DNA of 64,000 nucleotides from Merluccius polli (GCA_030340625.1 JAOPHQ010000569.1:512001-576000), one strand, 5' to 3'. Positions 1 through 13,745 are shown, counted from the stretch's first letter. Notes: a model not told the origin generated them from the letters alone. Numbers and translations are program-made.

Positions 1-1579
1 AAATGGAAAACATGTTTGTATTGTGGTGTCCGGTGCGTGTGGATGTGCGGCTCCTCCGGCGGAGCGGTTCATGTTAATAGCGGAGTCCGGGAGGGTTCAC
101 CTTCACGGCGTAGTTACGAGGGATGCGCGACTATCGTTTATCAAACAAGCAAAACCGTCTCTGCAATATATGGCCAAAGTGTATGGGAGTTCACTCTTTG
201 ATATGGCTGTCTAAAAGCATACGGCTCCTTTAAATGCGTCTGCATAATTTAATTGTACGTCATTGAGCGTCTTGAGCGTCAAAAGCGAACAAAAATATTC
301 GCAGCGAATCTTTATGAGCGACCAAAGCGTCTTTGCAGCGCAAGACGCTTCTGGTGTGAACGCACAGTAAAATGCCCATATTTGCATTGCAATAATAACC
401 AAGAATGAATTAATAAAAAACAACAAGCTATGAATCTAAGCTATGTATTTGTCATAGTTTTTGCCAGTACACATCGGTCCAACATGGTTTTGAGCGTTTT
501 AAAACAAATACATCCACATATATCCAAATACATCCATAGTCTGTAACAGTTGATAACGGTGCCAGGTTGCTTTCATTACAGCAAACAAGTTTGTTGGGTT
601 TGGTTTGCACACACTTCCACATCAGCTGGCGGGTCTGTACCATCTTCTGTAGCTGCCGCAGACATTGTAATCCTTAATTTCACAGTATAAATGCCAGACC
701 TTTTCAGTTGTAATCTTGTGGTTTGGTTTCACTCATACTATTTTCGAGACGTCCATGCTGCATGTAAGATGTAGTGGTATGTATATATAAGATTCTTTAT
801 ATGCAGAGGCAAAAAGATTTTTTTGCATCTGATTGGTTGGTTCATCGTTCATTCATTCAAATCCATGAACCGATTGGTTTGAGAGTTTGCTGACGGTGTA
901 AATATTATCTAACACAGGCAATCCTAATGGCATATTCTTTCCTTTACCCAGGACTGAACCTGTAAGTAAAATGAAGACAAAATATCACCTGTGAATCCCT
1001 TTTTTTGTGGATCACCCGTCGATGCAGGACACTGTGTTGCACTTAGGATGGCAACCACAGAGGTTATTTTTGGTTCCAGTTTTTAACAAGTACTGATTAC
1101 TTTAGATGAAGTTGAAAAATGAATTAAAGTAAATCTTCATGACATGATCGTGACAAAACCGAACGTCTTCATCTCCACGGAGACAGGCAATGTTTTGGTT
1201 TCAGAAATGTCTGTTTTGACAAAATCAGATGCAAATGCTGACGTTAATAGAATGCACACATCATCACCCATGTGGAGGCTTTTCACAGCCTTTCTCGCGT
1301 ATATATATAGTGTTTACATATATATGAAGCATTGCTGCCAATTTCTGAGTGGCCACTGAACCGTGGAACCTGTGCCGCACTGTTCAATATGTACACATGT
1401 ATTGCTAAATCCCTACAAAAAGGACATGGTTCCTTGCTCTCCAGACCTGGTGTGGCCATTAATGCTGATGGAGCAACGAGTCCTCTGCTAGTCTCCACCC
1501 ACGCTTCTCACTCGCTACTTGTCAGGAATGAAAGATATGGTTGCTGGTAGTGTTTTAAAAGGTGTGTGTGTGTAGTGTG
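1..1579. other. Upstream intron or flank, no gene seen
   Basis: No ORF here has a recognisable domain, and no splice-bounded neurexin sequence was found. Around 255-355 there is a cluster of gagcgtc/gcgtctt-type words, including a short inverted pair (caaagcgtctt and aagacgctt), which resembles a small degraded MITE, but I could not define its ends. The rest looks like ordinary AT-rich teleost intron. Confidence 0.5.
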
Positions 1580-1635
1580 CATTCCTGAGGTGCAGAAGTA
1601 ATTTGGGCTGTTTCCATAGTGCCATTGTGTTTGTG

Positions 1636-1676
<41 letters not shown>

Positions 1677-1767
1677 CGTGCATGTGCGTGCATGTGTGTG
1701 TGTGTGATTGTGAGATGCAGAAGTAATTTGGGTTATGTTTCCATTGTGCCATTGTGTTTGTGTTGTG
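1580..1767. repeat. Duplicated block around a (GT)n microsatellite
   Basis: A block of about 60 bp containing tgcagaagtaatttggg occurs at 1591 and again at 1716, a period of 125 bp. The copies are separated by (GT)n with GTGC/ATGT interruptions from about 1636 to 1708. The His/Thr and Cys/Val ORFs over this stretch are translations of the repeat, not genes. Confidence 0.8.
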
Positions 1768-4700
1768 TTTGTGTGTGTCACAACTCATATACACATGTGT
1801 TTGTATATACATATGCATGTATGTGTGCGTGTGTCTGTGCATATCTGATGAAATATCTGATGAAATGAGGGCCTTCACCCACTGTACTTTCTCAATTTGT
1901 GTCCATATAATCAAAAAGAATTATGACATGTCATTCAAGTGAGCTGATTTATTCAGGGCTTCAACTTTTCTTGAGTTGTGTAGCTTCATGGCTCTTACTA
2001 CCTTGTATTTTGGCAAATGAGGCTCAATTCTCACCTTCTAACCGCTGACAAAATTCAAATAACAGGCAATCACTAATCAAGAGGTATGCGGGACACTTGA
2101 TACTAACAGGTGTGAGAGACATGCCAGCAATACAATCTTTTGTGGAAAGTGTTGCCAGATGGTCCAAAGGTCTGTACCCTCTACCAATCATTGCATCGAC
2201 CAATGGTCAGTGCCTAGTGTATGAGTTTCTGAAACTGCATCCCTACAGCCGACTAATATTTAGCATATTTGGAGTATGTGTGCCCATGCTGTATGCCCGT
2301 TCTCCACACCTGTTGTCTAAAGGTGGAGTTGCCCTTGAGGATGCTTGAGAGATGCTTGGCTACAGCAATTCAGAAGTCCACCCTGCATCACGTTTGCTTA
2401 TTACCCAGAGCCAACCGGGAATCATCAAGACAAAGCGTCTGGTGGTCTGACTCGATTTTGGCTCTTTGATCCTGAAATAGAGTGTGAAATTGAGCCCGAC
2501 TTCACCTTCTCTGCCTTCTTTATTCCCTCTCTAATGGCTCCGTTCTCACTTAGATGTTGTCAGAAGTGATGTTGACACGATGATGCGTTTAGCCGTACTG
2601 CGGACGTGTCCAATTACCGGGACGTCTCCCCTCTCTGCTTCCGTTGAGTTCTGTTTTTTTTCCTCTTTTTTTTTGAGCAGGGGTTTACATTTTTCAAGCC
2701 CTCGTTGACACGATTCATCGGACATGACTTCTCTCCTGTCGGAGCGTCATTCCGGACTTCCAGCACCGAGCTGCGCTCACCGTGGAAAGGCTGCAAAAGG
2801 ATGACAGGAGGAAGCGATACTCTGAAAAGAATCAAACAGAATCTCCCTCTAATGCACCTCACAACGAGGGGTGGGAGTGGCAGGTCGACATGCTTAGTGC
2901 CAGTCAGCAGTGCACAGTCAGGGCTGCTTCATTTTGGCAGGCCTAACCCTGTCCACCTGTTAGTGCTTTGGGAACCATAGGGGTGTCACTAAACTGCTAT
3001 TACTCGCTTTTTTATGGAATGTGGCATGTAGCTCATCTAGTGATGCGTTCTTTTGCTCAATGCAGTTGTCCTATTGCTTAAGCATGCATTAACATATGCA
3101 ATCAAGTTGAGTACCGCTTTCTATAGATACATGTACTTTGTATAATATTACCAAAAGGCTCTGTTAATGCATTCCACTTGTTTCACTTGGGTTTTTGTTG
3201 CCAGCCAGGTTTTACCTTAAAGGTGAAAAACACTTTTTAGTTCTCTGGGCCCCAGCTTACAAGATTGTGTTTATCATTGTTGAAAGCCAGTGAAATTGGT
3301 ATGCTATCAGGCATTGGCTGAGGGGAAGCCTTTATTGCTGTAGGGACTGAGACTAACAAAAAAGGAAGACAGCTGCTTAGATTTAGCTGTGAAGCTTGCC
3401 GCTCACAAGGTGTGCAAGAGGGATAATGGCCCTCCTTTTGCCATCAAAGAATGAGTTTTGCATTGTTTTTCCCCCCGCTGACACTGCACTGCATGGCACA
3501 TTCTGGAAGAGAGAGCTACATTGTTGATATAGGAAGAAAAAGTAGCGTTCCACAGAGCAAAGCTTTTGCTGTCCAATCGACACATAACAGACAGTGTTTT
3601 GAAAGATAGTTTTTGTGTGGTTATATTAATTTGCTTCGCACATTGGACCAAGGAAATTAATTAAATACAAGTAGTGATACAGTTGTGGGCATTTATTTTC
3701 TAGAAAAAGTAAAAGACTGGACCATATTTTCAAAGTCAGTTCTGGTTTAAATAAAACACACCTCTCCTTAATCTTGTCTAGCATTGAATACCAACAGAGA
3801 TTAGCTGAATAGCTAACCTTTTGAAAAAAGGTTGTGAGGAAAAAATTAGACATTCAATCCTAAAAATCCTGAAATCCTATGTGAAACTGGTGGTGACATT
3901 TTTTTTAGGTCCTTAGTTCAGTCATAGATCAAACAACCCCATGCTTCTATTCTTTGGACAAAATCAGGTTTCTCTACATCAGCAAACAAATGTGCTGTGA
4001 CTGGATAAAATAGGAATAGGAAATAAAATATTCAAAACATTATTTAGAGAAAATGTGGTCGAATGACACATTGACATTTCTTCAATATCATCTGTACATT
4101 TTCCTCTGCTGTTCTCATTGTGTCTAAATGAAGTTTGCTTTAAAGGAAATAGGTATTCTATTTAATAATCTTGGCATGAATCTTTTGAACATTTTGAACT
4201 CAACCTGTGCTGCACCCGCTAATGCCATATCCTGCCAGCCAAACCAGCTGTTGTCAAGCTGGCCATCCGCTCAGGTGGAAAATCACTGTATAATTACGAT
4301 GCCTTGGAACGACAATCAGGCCGCAATTTGATAACGGTGGCATGCGTCAGTGACACCTTCTGGCCCCTATTGATTTTTGAGCTAATCTACCAAGAGGAAA
4401 AACTAAGCAAAACTTGAAAGTGGCTGTTGGTTGCGAATGGGGTTTGTTTGTTGGCAAAACGTTAGCACCCATAGTAGTGTTGATTAGCTCAACAAAGTTC
4501 ATTCAAATAGATGGTGTACGATTTACAAAACAGCCATCCAATCAGGCTCTTTCTTAAGTCCGTCCGCACCCCCTTTTGACTTTCTTACAGGGTAAACAGT
4601 TTGGTTTTTATGGCTTTCTCATTAATAGTCCATCTGCTCATCCCCCTTTCGCATAGTGCCAGGAAATAAGTACTTTATATTGCCTCCTCTGTACATTTCC

Positions 4701-4940
4701 TGTTTGAACTTATGGTCTTTATGGTGAATTGAGCGCCATGTGAAGCGGCACGGGCCCATGCTGGAGCCAAGCCAAACAGATCATCATATTGGCAGCTGGA
4801 TGATTCACGGCCAGGCGAGCTGCTGTCCGCTCAGGCGTGGGGGCCATTGTTCTGGTGAATATGTCTCCTTCTGGCATTGAGGTGTGTGTGGAATGATTGC
4901 ATGCTCAGCAGGTCTGCATACGATGTTGTTGTTCAGCGAC

Positions 4941-4951
4941 TGTATGTGTGT

Positions 4952-4982
<31 letters not shown>

Positions 4983-4992
4983 GGGGGGGGGG
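4941..4992. repeat. (TG)n followed by a 27-base poly(G) tract
   Basis: A (TG)n run from 4945 passes directly into an uninterrupted G tract at 4966-4992. It is one of several long poly(G)/poly(C) tracts in the window. Confidence 0.9.
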
Positions 4993-5206
4993 TCAGGGTG
5001 CTGATCTAGATCCATTTTAAGTACCAACAACTCTTTTTGTGGTTAATCTTATGGTGTGTGTGTGTGTCAGTGAGTCCTTCACCCCTCTTCTCCCACCATG
5101 TTTCATCCTCGTCTCTTCACTTCCCCGTCCTGGTGCTCCGTCTCAGTGCAGCCATCATTCAGTCAACAAATTATTGCCTTTTCAGCAACATATACACACA
5201 TAACGT

Positions 5207-5211
<5 letters not shown>

Positions 5212-5244
<33 letters not shown>

Positions 5245-5314
5245 AACACGCACACTCTCACCCACTGTTACACACATACACACACATGCACATGCACGCA
5301 CACACACACATGCG

Positions 5315-5356
<42 letters not shown>
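5212..5356. repeat. Compound (CA)n microsatellite
   Basis: Blocks of (CA)n are interrupted by CATG, CGCA and CTCTCACCC words, ending in a pure (CA)n run at about 5321-5356. Long ORFs cross it on both strands but encode only His/Thr or Cys/Val repeats. Confidence 0.9.
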
Positions 5357-5357
<1 letters not shown>

Positions 5358-6181
5358 CTAGGAGATGGATGGGGATGCACACCAATTACTGACTTATTCA
5401 GTTCAGCTGGACTAGATGACTTATGATGTCATAAATTCTAGTGAATTGTATGAATGTGAGTTCTCACTGGGCACAAAGTTGACATTGTTGGTTCATTTTG
5501 ACGCTCTTTCTCTTCCATGCTCTCGCACTCTTTCCCTATTTTCTATATTATTTTCCTATGGTTTAGTTTGTGGATTGTCTATTCTCAGATTCTGCTTTAA
5601 TCTACCTTCATGTATAACAATAAAGACTAATAATAATAATATTATGTGGTCATGTTGGAGGTCATTGGAAAGTTATCTAAGGTCTTAAGTATGGGCTTAC
5701 GGACTTGTATCACAATGGGGATTAAATAACTTGGATAAGCGGCCCCAGTATTAAACCATTTTTTGAAGATAAGGTCTATACTGTACACGGATCTATTAGG
5801 TGATTTAATCAATTATATAAATATACTTTTTATACGTTGTGTTTTGTAAAATGCAAGATAAACAAAAAAACTATGTTCACAAACCTTGCCTTAACAGTGT
5901 GTCCCATATCGAAAACGAGATGATTGACAGATTTGGTGGTGTGACCTAACCCAACTATACGCTGGGTGAGAACTGCATTCGGTCAGAGTCTGGGATGATT
6001 AAGCCATGTTTTGTCATTGAGAAATGTCAGATTCTGCTAAGCCTCCACTGCTCTCTCCCGATGCCCGTTTTAGCCAAGCTAATGGAAAGATTAACAGATA
6101 GGGACGCTCCCCATTATTGACACCGACACTCACAACATAAATACATTAAACCACATAGTCTGGCCTTAAAATGCACATACA

Positions 6182-6183
6182 CA

Positions 6184-6214
<31 letters not shown>

Positions 6215-6693
6215 CTTACACGTATACACACACACACACGCTCATTTGTTTGCAGTTTTTGCCATAAGAGACAATTGAGGGTCAGTGCTGCATGAATGTG
6301 GTTCCTACAATATGTACTAGATACATACGCATGCGCAGTCTCCGTCAACCTGGCTTGACTCTGATTATGTGCTCAACATTTATCTGGTGCCGTTGGTCGG
6401 AACCCGCCTGCATCTGATCTGGAATATCAAACTCATTCTTAGCAGCGATAAGCTGCACCCCCACATCCCTTAATGGATGACAGGAATAGGAAAGAAGTTA
6501 AGAGATGAATGTGTGTGTATGCCAAAAATGACAACGCATAGAAGAAAAAGTAACTGAGACAGACAGACGAGAGAGGGCCCCCAAACCCAGAAAATAGTAG
6601 TATTAAACCAAAAAGAGAGTGCGCCACTTGGAGAGGGAGCGAGACAGTCACAGTAAACAACCACATTCAACAGAGAGAGAGAGAGAGAGAGAG
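6182..6693. repeat. (CT)n/(CA)n and (AG)n tracts
   Basis: (CT)n at about 6184-6217 is followed by (CA)n near 6228-6240, and an (AG)n run lies at about 6672-6693. Purine-rich, GAGA-like sequence continues to about 6960. Confidence 0.8.
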
Positions 6694-7002
6694 CAGAAGA
6701 CAAATATAAAAGTATGCAAACAAAGGAAGGCAGGCAGAGGGAAAACAGTTTGAAAGACAATCACAGAAGGTGCGAGCGAGTGACAGAGTAGAAGAGAAGA
6801 GGAAGGAAGTGAGATCAGGAAAGACAAACAGCTGCTGGGCCAAGCATGCTATGAATGGACGGGAGGGGAGACAGGATGGATGGACAGATGTAGGAATGCA
6901 GGAAAAGACAAATAGAGTAGAAGAGTGGCACACAGACAGAGAGTGGGAAAACTACCGCAGTCTTTATGACTCACGCCCAGAAGATTATCCACTCCCCATT
7001 GT

Positions 7003-7030
7003 CCTCTCTCTCTCTCTCTCTCTCTGACTC

Positions 7031-7065
<35 letters not shown>

Positions 7066-7070
7066 GACTC

Positions 7071-7120
<50 letters not shown>
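7003..7120. repeat. (CT)n/(CTGT)n compound repeat
   Basis: Two blocks of (CT)n alternate with (CTGT)n tetranucleotide runs, with the junction ctgactctctgtctgtctg occurring twice, which indicates an internal duplication of about 50 bp. Confidence 0.9.
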
Positions 7121-7125
<5 letters not shown>

Positions 7126-7348
7126 ATTTCTCCATCTTTCCCTTAGCTTTTATCTTTCAGCCTCTGTGGATACCCCCTGCCAATCTGTCTCTCTCTCTCT
7201 CTTTTTTGTGCTGTTGATCCTACCCTTCTATGCACAAACAGCCGAGTTACTTCCACTGCATTCCAGCATTCTACAAAAACTCCTGATTTGCATCTGCTTA
7301 TTTTAGTTTACCCATTGAAGCAGCCACCAAACATTCAACTGTGTGAAT

Positions 7349-7349
<1 letters not shown>

Positions 7350-7421
<72 letters not shown>

Positions 7422-7437
7422 TGTGTGTGTGTGTGTG
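7350..7437. repeat. (TG)n microsatellite, about 44 units
   Basis: An almost pure (TG)n run with one CGCG interruption near 7418. Its length suggests it is polymorphic. Confidence 0.95.
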
Positions 7438-8084
7438 ACTGTATGTATTGGCTCACCAATGATTGATTCAAGTAGATAGGGGTAGATAGATATGTATGTT
7501 TGTGAGGACATTTGTGTTAAACCTCTGTCTTAAAAAATGAAGAGTTGTTATTAGGGCCAGTTTCCAAGTCAAAGTACAAGGGTTTTCTCCTCAGTCTTCC
7601 ATACTATAACACTGATGAGACACACCGAAAAGAGTGTGAGCCAAATAACCATGCACTATTGAAGCTGGGAAATTATCAAAATAGTGTCCAGGTGCAGGTG
7701 CCTGCTAGGAAAATGCTGTCCCTCCAAATACTCCCAGTTCCACGGCTACAAAGTAGTGCTTAGTCTGACTAATGCGTTGACCAAGCCGACTGGTAATACA
7801 GGCAATATTATTTTTAAATTGTGTCGCATCCAATCGGACAGCTTCTACGTCTGCAGACCTAAGAGTCTTTTTCTCAGTTTTCTAGCAAAAGAATGCTGTC
7901 TCAACTTTCCCTCTATCACCTGCTTAGCATTTGCCAGGCTAAATGATTGCTGCCCTTTGGGTTCAGATCTGCCCCGTGGGATACCTCAACACACAGAAAG
8001 GCACACTTGATGCGTCTGTTTTCTTCTTTTGGCCTTTTTCTGTGCTTCTGAGTATGGATACATTTTTTTTTTTAAAACAACAGT

Positions 8085-9013
8085 TTGACCAACTTAAACC
8101 AATTTGACTGCAGCCCAAGACAAATTTCCCTCCTGGGCAGTGGCGGATTAAGGTGGTCATGGGCCCCTAGGCTACTGTTTGTTTGGACCCTCCACATTAT
8201 TAATCATGCTTTATCAGAAAAAAAACACGCTTGGAACTTTGGCCGCGCTTACACACACGCGCACACGTTGACACAGCCACCGGGGACGTGAGCGTCGCGT
8301 TACGGCTGCGTCGCGGTCGCCGCTGCTGATCGCTGCCACTCTAGTCAATGAAAGCATTTCCACCGGGCCGCTGCGGAACGTCTCAGCAGCGTCCCAGGAG
8401 CGGCGCGCTGCAGCCGCAACGCTATCTTTACGTTTCAAAATAAAAACACCCTCCCGATCGAACACGGCCACACATCTTTGTCGTTTAACTGACTTTGTCT
8501 GGCTACAGCACAACACATTAGGACAACACTAAACACAATTAAACCAGACAAAAAAGTAAACATTTACTATATAGCCTACCAACTCATGGTAGAAGCACAC
8601 AAATCTAGGAAAAACGACCAAATCAACAGCAAATCAACTTCTGACAGACAAAGCAACTGCAAGTCAACTTCGGAAAGGCAAAGTAACCTTTTATTTGTTT
8701 GTTCTATTTTGACATCCACAAATTATCGCGTGGTCTCCTGATTCTCGCGTGGTCTTGTAGTTCTCGCGTGATCCCACGAATCCAGCCACCTCGCAGCATA
8801 GACATATACGTATATTATGTCTATGCATAGACATGTGTCTATGCCTCGCAGCGCTACGCTGCCGTTGCGTCCGGTGGAAATTGACGCAGGGCAGAGGACG
8901 CACACGTGGGGCCCCTAGGCTACAGCCTAGGCCAGCCTGTGCATTAATCCGCCCTTGCTCCTGGGGGACATTAAAGTATATTTTATCTTATTTTATCTTA
9001 TCTTATCTTATTT
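8085..9013 (+). mobile_element. LINE 3' tail (L2-like), split by a hAT insertion
   Basis: The sequence caaatttccctcctggg ends at 8137 and resumes at 8958 as ctcctgggggacattaaagt, followed by (TTTTATCTTA)-type tandem units to about 9013. Joined across the insertion, this is the usual 3' end of teleost L2/CR1-like LINEs: an aatttccc...gggacaataaag-like block followed by a short tandem tail. The upstream start of the fragment is unclear, and no reverse transcriptase is readable before it. Clade assignment is inference. Confidence 0.6.
8138..8957. mobile_element. Non-autonomous hAT element (MITE), 820 bp, 8-bp TSD
   Basis: The terminal inverted repeats are cagtggcggattaa at the left and ttaatccgcccttg at the right, matching at about 12 of 14 positions. 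The flanks are an exact 8-bp duplication, ctcctggg, at 8130-8137 and 8958-8965, which is the hAT hallmark. No transposase is readable. The interior has short palindromic words around 8800-8845 (agacatatacgtat, tctatgcatagaca) and repeated tctcgcgtggtc units. It sits inside a LINE tail, so it is younger than that LINE. Confidence 0.9.
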
Positions 9014-12000
9014 GAAATTAAGTGTTGTTAAACACTGACCCACTAACACAATGATCATCAGAGAAAACCTATCGTGTGTTATTATCTATTACCCCATTAC
9101 GGGCATTCTCTCTTACCCTCTTTAGACTCCATTATCACACCTCAGCTTCCACAGGAGAATATTGTGTTTCCTACAGGACTGCTGATGGTGTCACTCATTC
9201 TAAGTGAACCGGCTTTCCAAGCAAAGCGCTTTTGAAGCCAACTATTGTTGATTAGGTATGGGAAACTGTCAGGGCAGCATTTTAAAACTGTTTCCCTCTG
9301 CAACCCCCTGGCTGCAGCAAACGCCTCAAAATGAAATGTCTCAAAAAGGCTTCATCTATGTCAAAAAATGGTGCCACCTTGGCTCCTCTCATACTTGTAC
9401 AGATGGCAAGGCAAGCTGTTGTATTCTATGACTTGTAAATAATAGCAACAGTGCCCAGCTGTGCATGGAATACTGCGCTCCCAGGCTTGGTCCATCATTA
9501 CTCAGCTCCAGTAATTGTTTCATTTTATATCTTTTATATCCAAGATTAAGCTTAAAATCAAGATTAAACAATCAATTTAAATGTCACCATCTCACCGCCA
9601 TTAAAGAAGAAGAAACAATGCTATCCCATGATGCATGCATTTTTAGTTAATTTCATGACTATGAAAAATAACTGTCCTTAGCCAAGGTAAAACATGTAGT
9701 TTGCAGTGTTGGAGATCAGATGTATATTGTCAGCTTTTAATGTATGCTCAGATGGGTGCACATAATTCAATGTGGTCATTGTGATCGTATTTTTTTTGTG
9801 ACCACTAAATAGCCCAGGAAAAACATAGGTATCGTAAGAAAAAAATAGAGTGAAAGATCCACCTTTTTTCATGGCTGAATAATAACTCTTATCGCTTTGC
9901 AATATTGAGGCAGGCCAGACCTCTATAAAAACACAACAGATTTCTCACCAGCGCTCCACTTTCGCACGCCAAATTGAGCACACCATAACCCCTGCTGAGA
10001 GAGGTGTGAAAGATATACCTTCTGAGAAACAGGGAGTTGTTTCTTTAGAAAATGACTTTCTTTAAAAGGTCCAGGGGTGGCGCCTACAGAGGCAGCTCTT
10101 ATCAAAATCCCATCTCTTCACTCTGTATTCGGCAGGTTTTTTTAGGGCCATTTTCTCTGCTGCCAGTGTGGACTTTGTGGGTGTGTTTGGGTGACAAATG
10201 TTGTATTTCGCAGAATAACTTCACCTTCTCTCACTCCCTAAAAAATGTGCTTTTCTATTTATTGGTCGTTTTTGGTCTTTGGTTTTCTCTTTATCTCTTT
10301 CTGTCATCTATACTCATCGTTATTAGTTGCAAGCGCATCGGTGTAACCATAAGGGTGCTCTGAAAGGTGCAAACAAAAATCAAAGTCTTCAAAACAAAGT
10401 CCCAAACAAAGTCTTATTCCAGATTTCAAAAACCGTCCTGACTAAGTTTGACCTGCATTTTCAGAGAGACACATCTTTGGAAGGATGCATACATGCTTTT
10501 AGTAAAACGCATTGCCAGAGCTTGTAAACAAATCTATTATGAAGTAATTGAGCGGCCTGCTACAGCTTGTAAAGTAGTTGGAGCAATACAAGTAACACAT
10601 TATTACGCAATTATTATGTTATGTGTCTCAATGAACCTCTTGTTGGGCTGACTATGATGGGCTTTATTGTGCTGGAATTAAACAAGAAATTGGCAACCAC
10701 AGCACAACATCGTTTGCTGAAATATAATTGAGAGGAATCTTGAGTGTGTCATTAATTAAATTCTCACTAAATTTCAAATACAATAAAAATGTATACTTGA
10801 AAATGTTGACGATTTAATTATTCAATGTGGCTTTGACCACATTGTGGCTTGACCACATTGAAGACTGGAAGTGGTTTGGACTGGACTGGTCTGGTGTTCT
10901 GGAAGAAAAATGTTGCCCTAACCCTTCATCTTGGCTTTTTTTTTGTCTTACAATGCGTCTTAAATTATTTAATTTCCCTGAGTTATTGCATTAACATCTA
11001 GGATGTATAACATCTGTCATGTAGTATATGTAGAATCCACTCTTGGCTCTTCTCTGGCTCCCGTGACACAAACAGAAACTGTGACACAAGTTTTGAGACT
11101 GAGGGAGCAGTAGATTGAATAGAGTAAAGTTAATCGAAAACATCTATAACTTGTATAGCTGTTATGTAAATGGTTTCGGGTCGACCATTAGTGAATTGGT
11201 CTTAAAATGTTCTTGAGGGGAAAATGAGAATATCAAAAGGTGTTGCAGATGTCATCTCCAAGACACTGGTGAAGCTGTTCTTAATGGATTCTTGGTTTTG
11301 TCTTATTTTAAGATAATCAGCATGAGAAATCTTAATTGTGCTGATGCCACATCTGAATGTTTTGAACCCCATTAGTAGCTTTAATGCCAAATATTACTTA
11401 ATGCATTACTCAGAGATGCCTAAAATCCCCTTGTAAGTGGAGCTGTTAGCAGTTAGCAGCTTTTATCTGCAAAAAATGGTCTGTCATCTTGTGAATTTAC
11501 ATCTACCTTTAAAGGCAAAATGCTTAATGGAAATGTATCCAAAAGTGCACTAATGTACCTAAGAAAGTGTGGCCTCTACACATCTAAAGTTCTCGAGGTT
11601 TGATGTTTTTTGTGTGGCGTCAAAGGTGACAGCTTACCGGCGTAAGACTTAAAACACTGACATAACAACAGGATCTTTAGAATTCAGCCAATGCTGTCCT
11701 GAAAGTAAAGCTTGTTATTCTTTTTTAAGAGTAACCACACACTGGACACAGTTTGTGAGTTTGCTGCAATCTAAAGGTTGACATTTTTCTGTGGATAATC
11801 CATAAATTAATCATTCAATTGGTTCAATAAGTCAGTTATTTGACAGAAACTATACTTTTGGCTAATTACTGAAATTGTTTTCTTATGCTCATAGCTGGGT
11901 TACATAGTACAGAGAACAGCCATGGCATGTCCAGCAGTTGATACCACCTTTGTCTATATTCTTTCTACATAACCCCTTTAATGTTGGCACTATGCAGTCC

Positions 12001-13328
12001 TCTGTGGCACTATCTCAGGCCTATTACCTATCCTCTTGAGGGGAGCTAAGTAACAGCCCAACTGCGTCTTCACTAATTAATTGAGTAATGATTGCATACA
12101 TTATTCAGTGATATAGCGCAACACAATGCCTCCCTGGAGGAGATACAAACAGAGAATTATCCCCCAGCAATTGTATTAGCAAGTCAGCTCAGCTAAGAGT
12201 TTGAACACAGTTCAATGATGAGACATTGGGAATTGAACTTCCCACCCAGACGACTGAGGTCCCACTCAATCGTGTAAACGAAAAAAAAAAGGAGTTTGCG
12301 GCATGCTGTCCAGATTCCAACTCACAGTGAAACCCTACTTCATGCCACTCCGACATTAAAATCCAACTGAGCCACTGGGCAAAACCATGGCCAAAAAAAG
12401 AAAACTATGACCAAAAAAAGAAAAAACATGGCATGCTTCCAATGCAGTCCTCCCAATCGCCACAGTCGAATGCAAGGCCAGATGTTCTACCTTTCTACTT
12501 GCTCTATCTAATTAATGGACACAGAAGTAGAAGTCAAGGGTAGAGCACAAAGCCAGCTGGCTAGAGCAACAACAAACAATGGGGCACATACGTGATCCAT
12601 GCTCAATGTCCCAAGAGCACTGCCGTTCAATTCCCTGAATATTATCATGTTTGTTACACATATCACACATATTACATTTTATTACATATTAAAACATATT
12701 ATATCAACAGAAATTAGGTACACATTTAAATGTAGGTGACTTACCTTATATGTGAGCATGTTGGTAAGTAGCCAGTTATTCATTTGGGGAAATTGTTGTG
12801 CAAAGTTATGAACACATGCATGCATGCAAACACACACACACAACTCATGTGTGTGTGTGCCGTCTCTCTTTCTCACTATCACACTCAGTATTCCTCTCTA
12901 TGTATCTATATCTCTCTAATGTGCGGATCTGTGTGCACGTGTTCTCTGACATTCTGGCATTTAATTTGCAGGGAATTTGGTCTGCAAAGGTCTGCAAAAA
13001 AACCAAAATAAAATAAAAAAATTAAACTCAGTCTTGAAAGCTATTCACAGCCTACACACACTGCCGACCCCAGTGACCACGACACCAACGACCAGCCTTT
13101 TCCCACGATTGGGCGGGGGCACGATACTCTGGGGCGATGAGATAAGTGTCCCCAAGTGATTTGGAGTGACACCGAGTCATGGGTCAAGAGCAACCGATGT
13201 TTATTTGCGATATCCGGTGGTTCTTTAGAAGATTTTTGAATTTAAAAAAAAAATGTCACTGTACTGAAAATTAAATCCAGATGGATCGTATGGGTCCAAG
13301 AGGCAAACATGTTCAGCATGTGAAATAA
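9014..13328. other. Intron sequence, no gene seen
   Basis: Mostly unique AT-rich sequence without domains or bounded elements. Between about 12190 and 12640 there are words like tRNA B boxes (ttgaacttccca on one strand, gttcaattccc on the other) and gtagaaaggtagaacat-like motifs on the minus strand. These could be remnants of tRNA-derived SINEs, but I could not reconstruct a full unit. A short (CA)n/(TG)n pair lies near 12830-12860. Confidence 0.4.
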
Positions 13329-13524
13329 GGCCTATATTAGCCTAGAACTCTAGACCAGCCTTTCTCAAACTTTTTTCAGCCAGGGCACCTTTCAAAAGTG
13401 CATAAAATCTCAAGGCACCCCAGTGTAAAATATGATTAAAAACGACACTGCATAGCCTAAACGTAAATGCAAATGTCCTGTTTATTTAGACAGGACAGTA
13501 ATGAACAGAGCATAATACAACTGT

Positions 13525-13745
13525 AAATATTAATAATAATAACAACTTCATAGCAACTTTATAGCACCTTTAAAAACACAGGTTTACAAAGTGCTTCACA
13601 AAACAATAAATCAGAGACACAAATGCCATAAAACCATAAGAGGTGGACTGCCCAAGCTATACAGCAACACAGGCAATACAAGAACCCAACAAATTGAGAC
13701 CAGGAGAACTCAAATGAAGTGCAGAGATAGCAGGAATGTTTTTCC
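13525..13745 (-). mobile_element. LINE-like 3' end fragment inside the hAT
   Basis: On the minus strand, the word order aagcactttgtaaacctgtgt, tttaaaggtgctata and a tail of (ATT)-type units matches the 3' ends seen at 45885 and 46595. I infer a short LINE or LINE-mobilised SINE insertion into the 3' region of the hAT. Its upstream limit is uncertain. Confidence 0.45.

Larger units (their letters stand above)
1768..8029. other. Intron sequence with microsatellites, no gene seen
   Basis: I see no coding exon, RNA gene or bounded transposon here, only simple repeats (listed separately) and unique sequence. The stretch 4740-4900 is GC-richer and free of repeats, and could be a conserved non-coding element, but conservation cannot be judged from one sequence. 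A caataaagactaataataataat-like run near 5610-5643 may be the tail of an old LINE. Confidence 0.45.

Noticed and set aside
1508..1914. ORFs of 60-120 residues rich in His/Thr or Cys/Val
   Set aside because: They are translations of (GT)n/(CA)n microsatellites. The same holds for ORFs at 5037-5426, 7288-7479, 13559-14123, 20160-20723 and 43068-43368.
2097..2569. Two overlapping ORFs of 74-83 residues
   Set aside because: No recognisable motif, and the overlapping frames are equally open; probably chance.
12190..12640. Possible tRNA gene or SINE
   Set aside because: Only isolated B-box-like words, no matching A box at the right spacing and no cloverleaf could be drawn.
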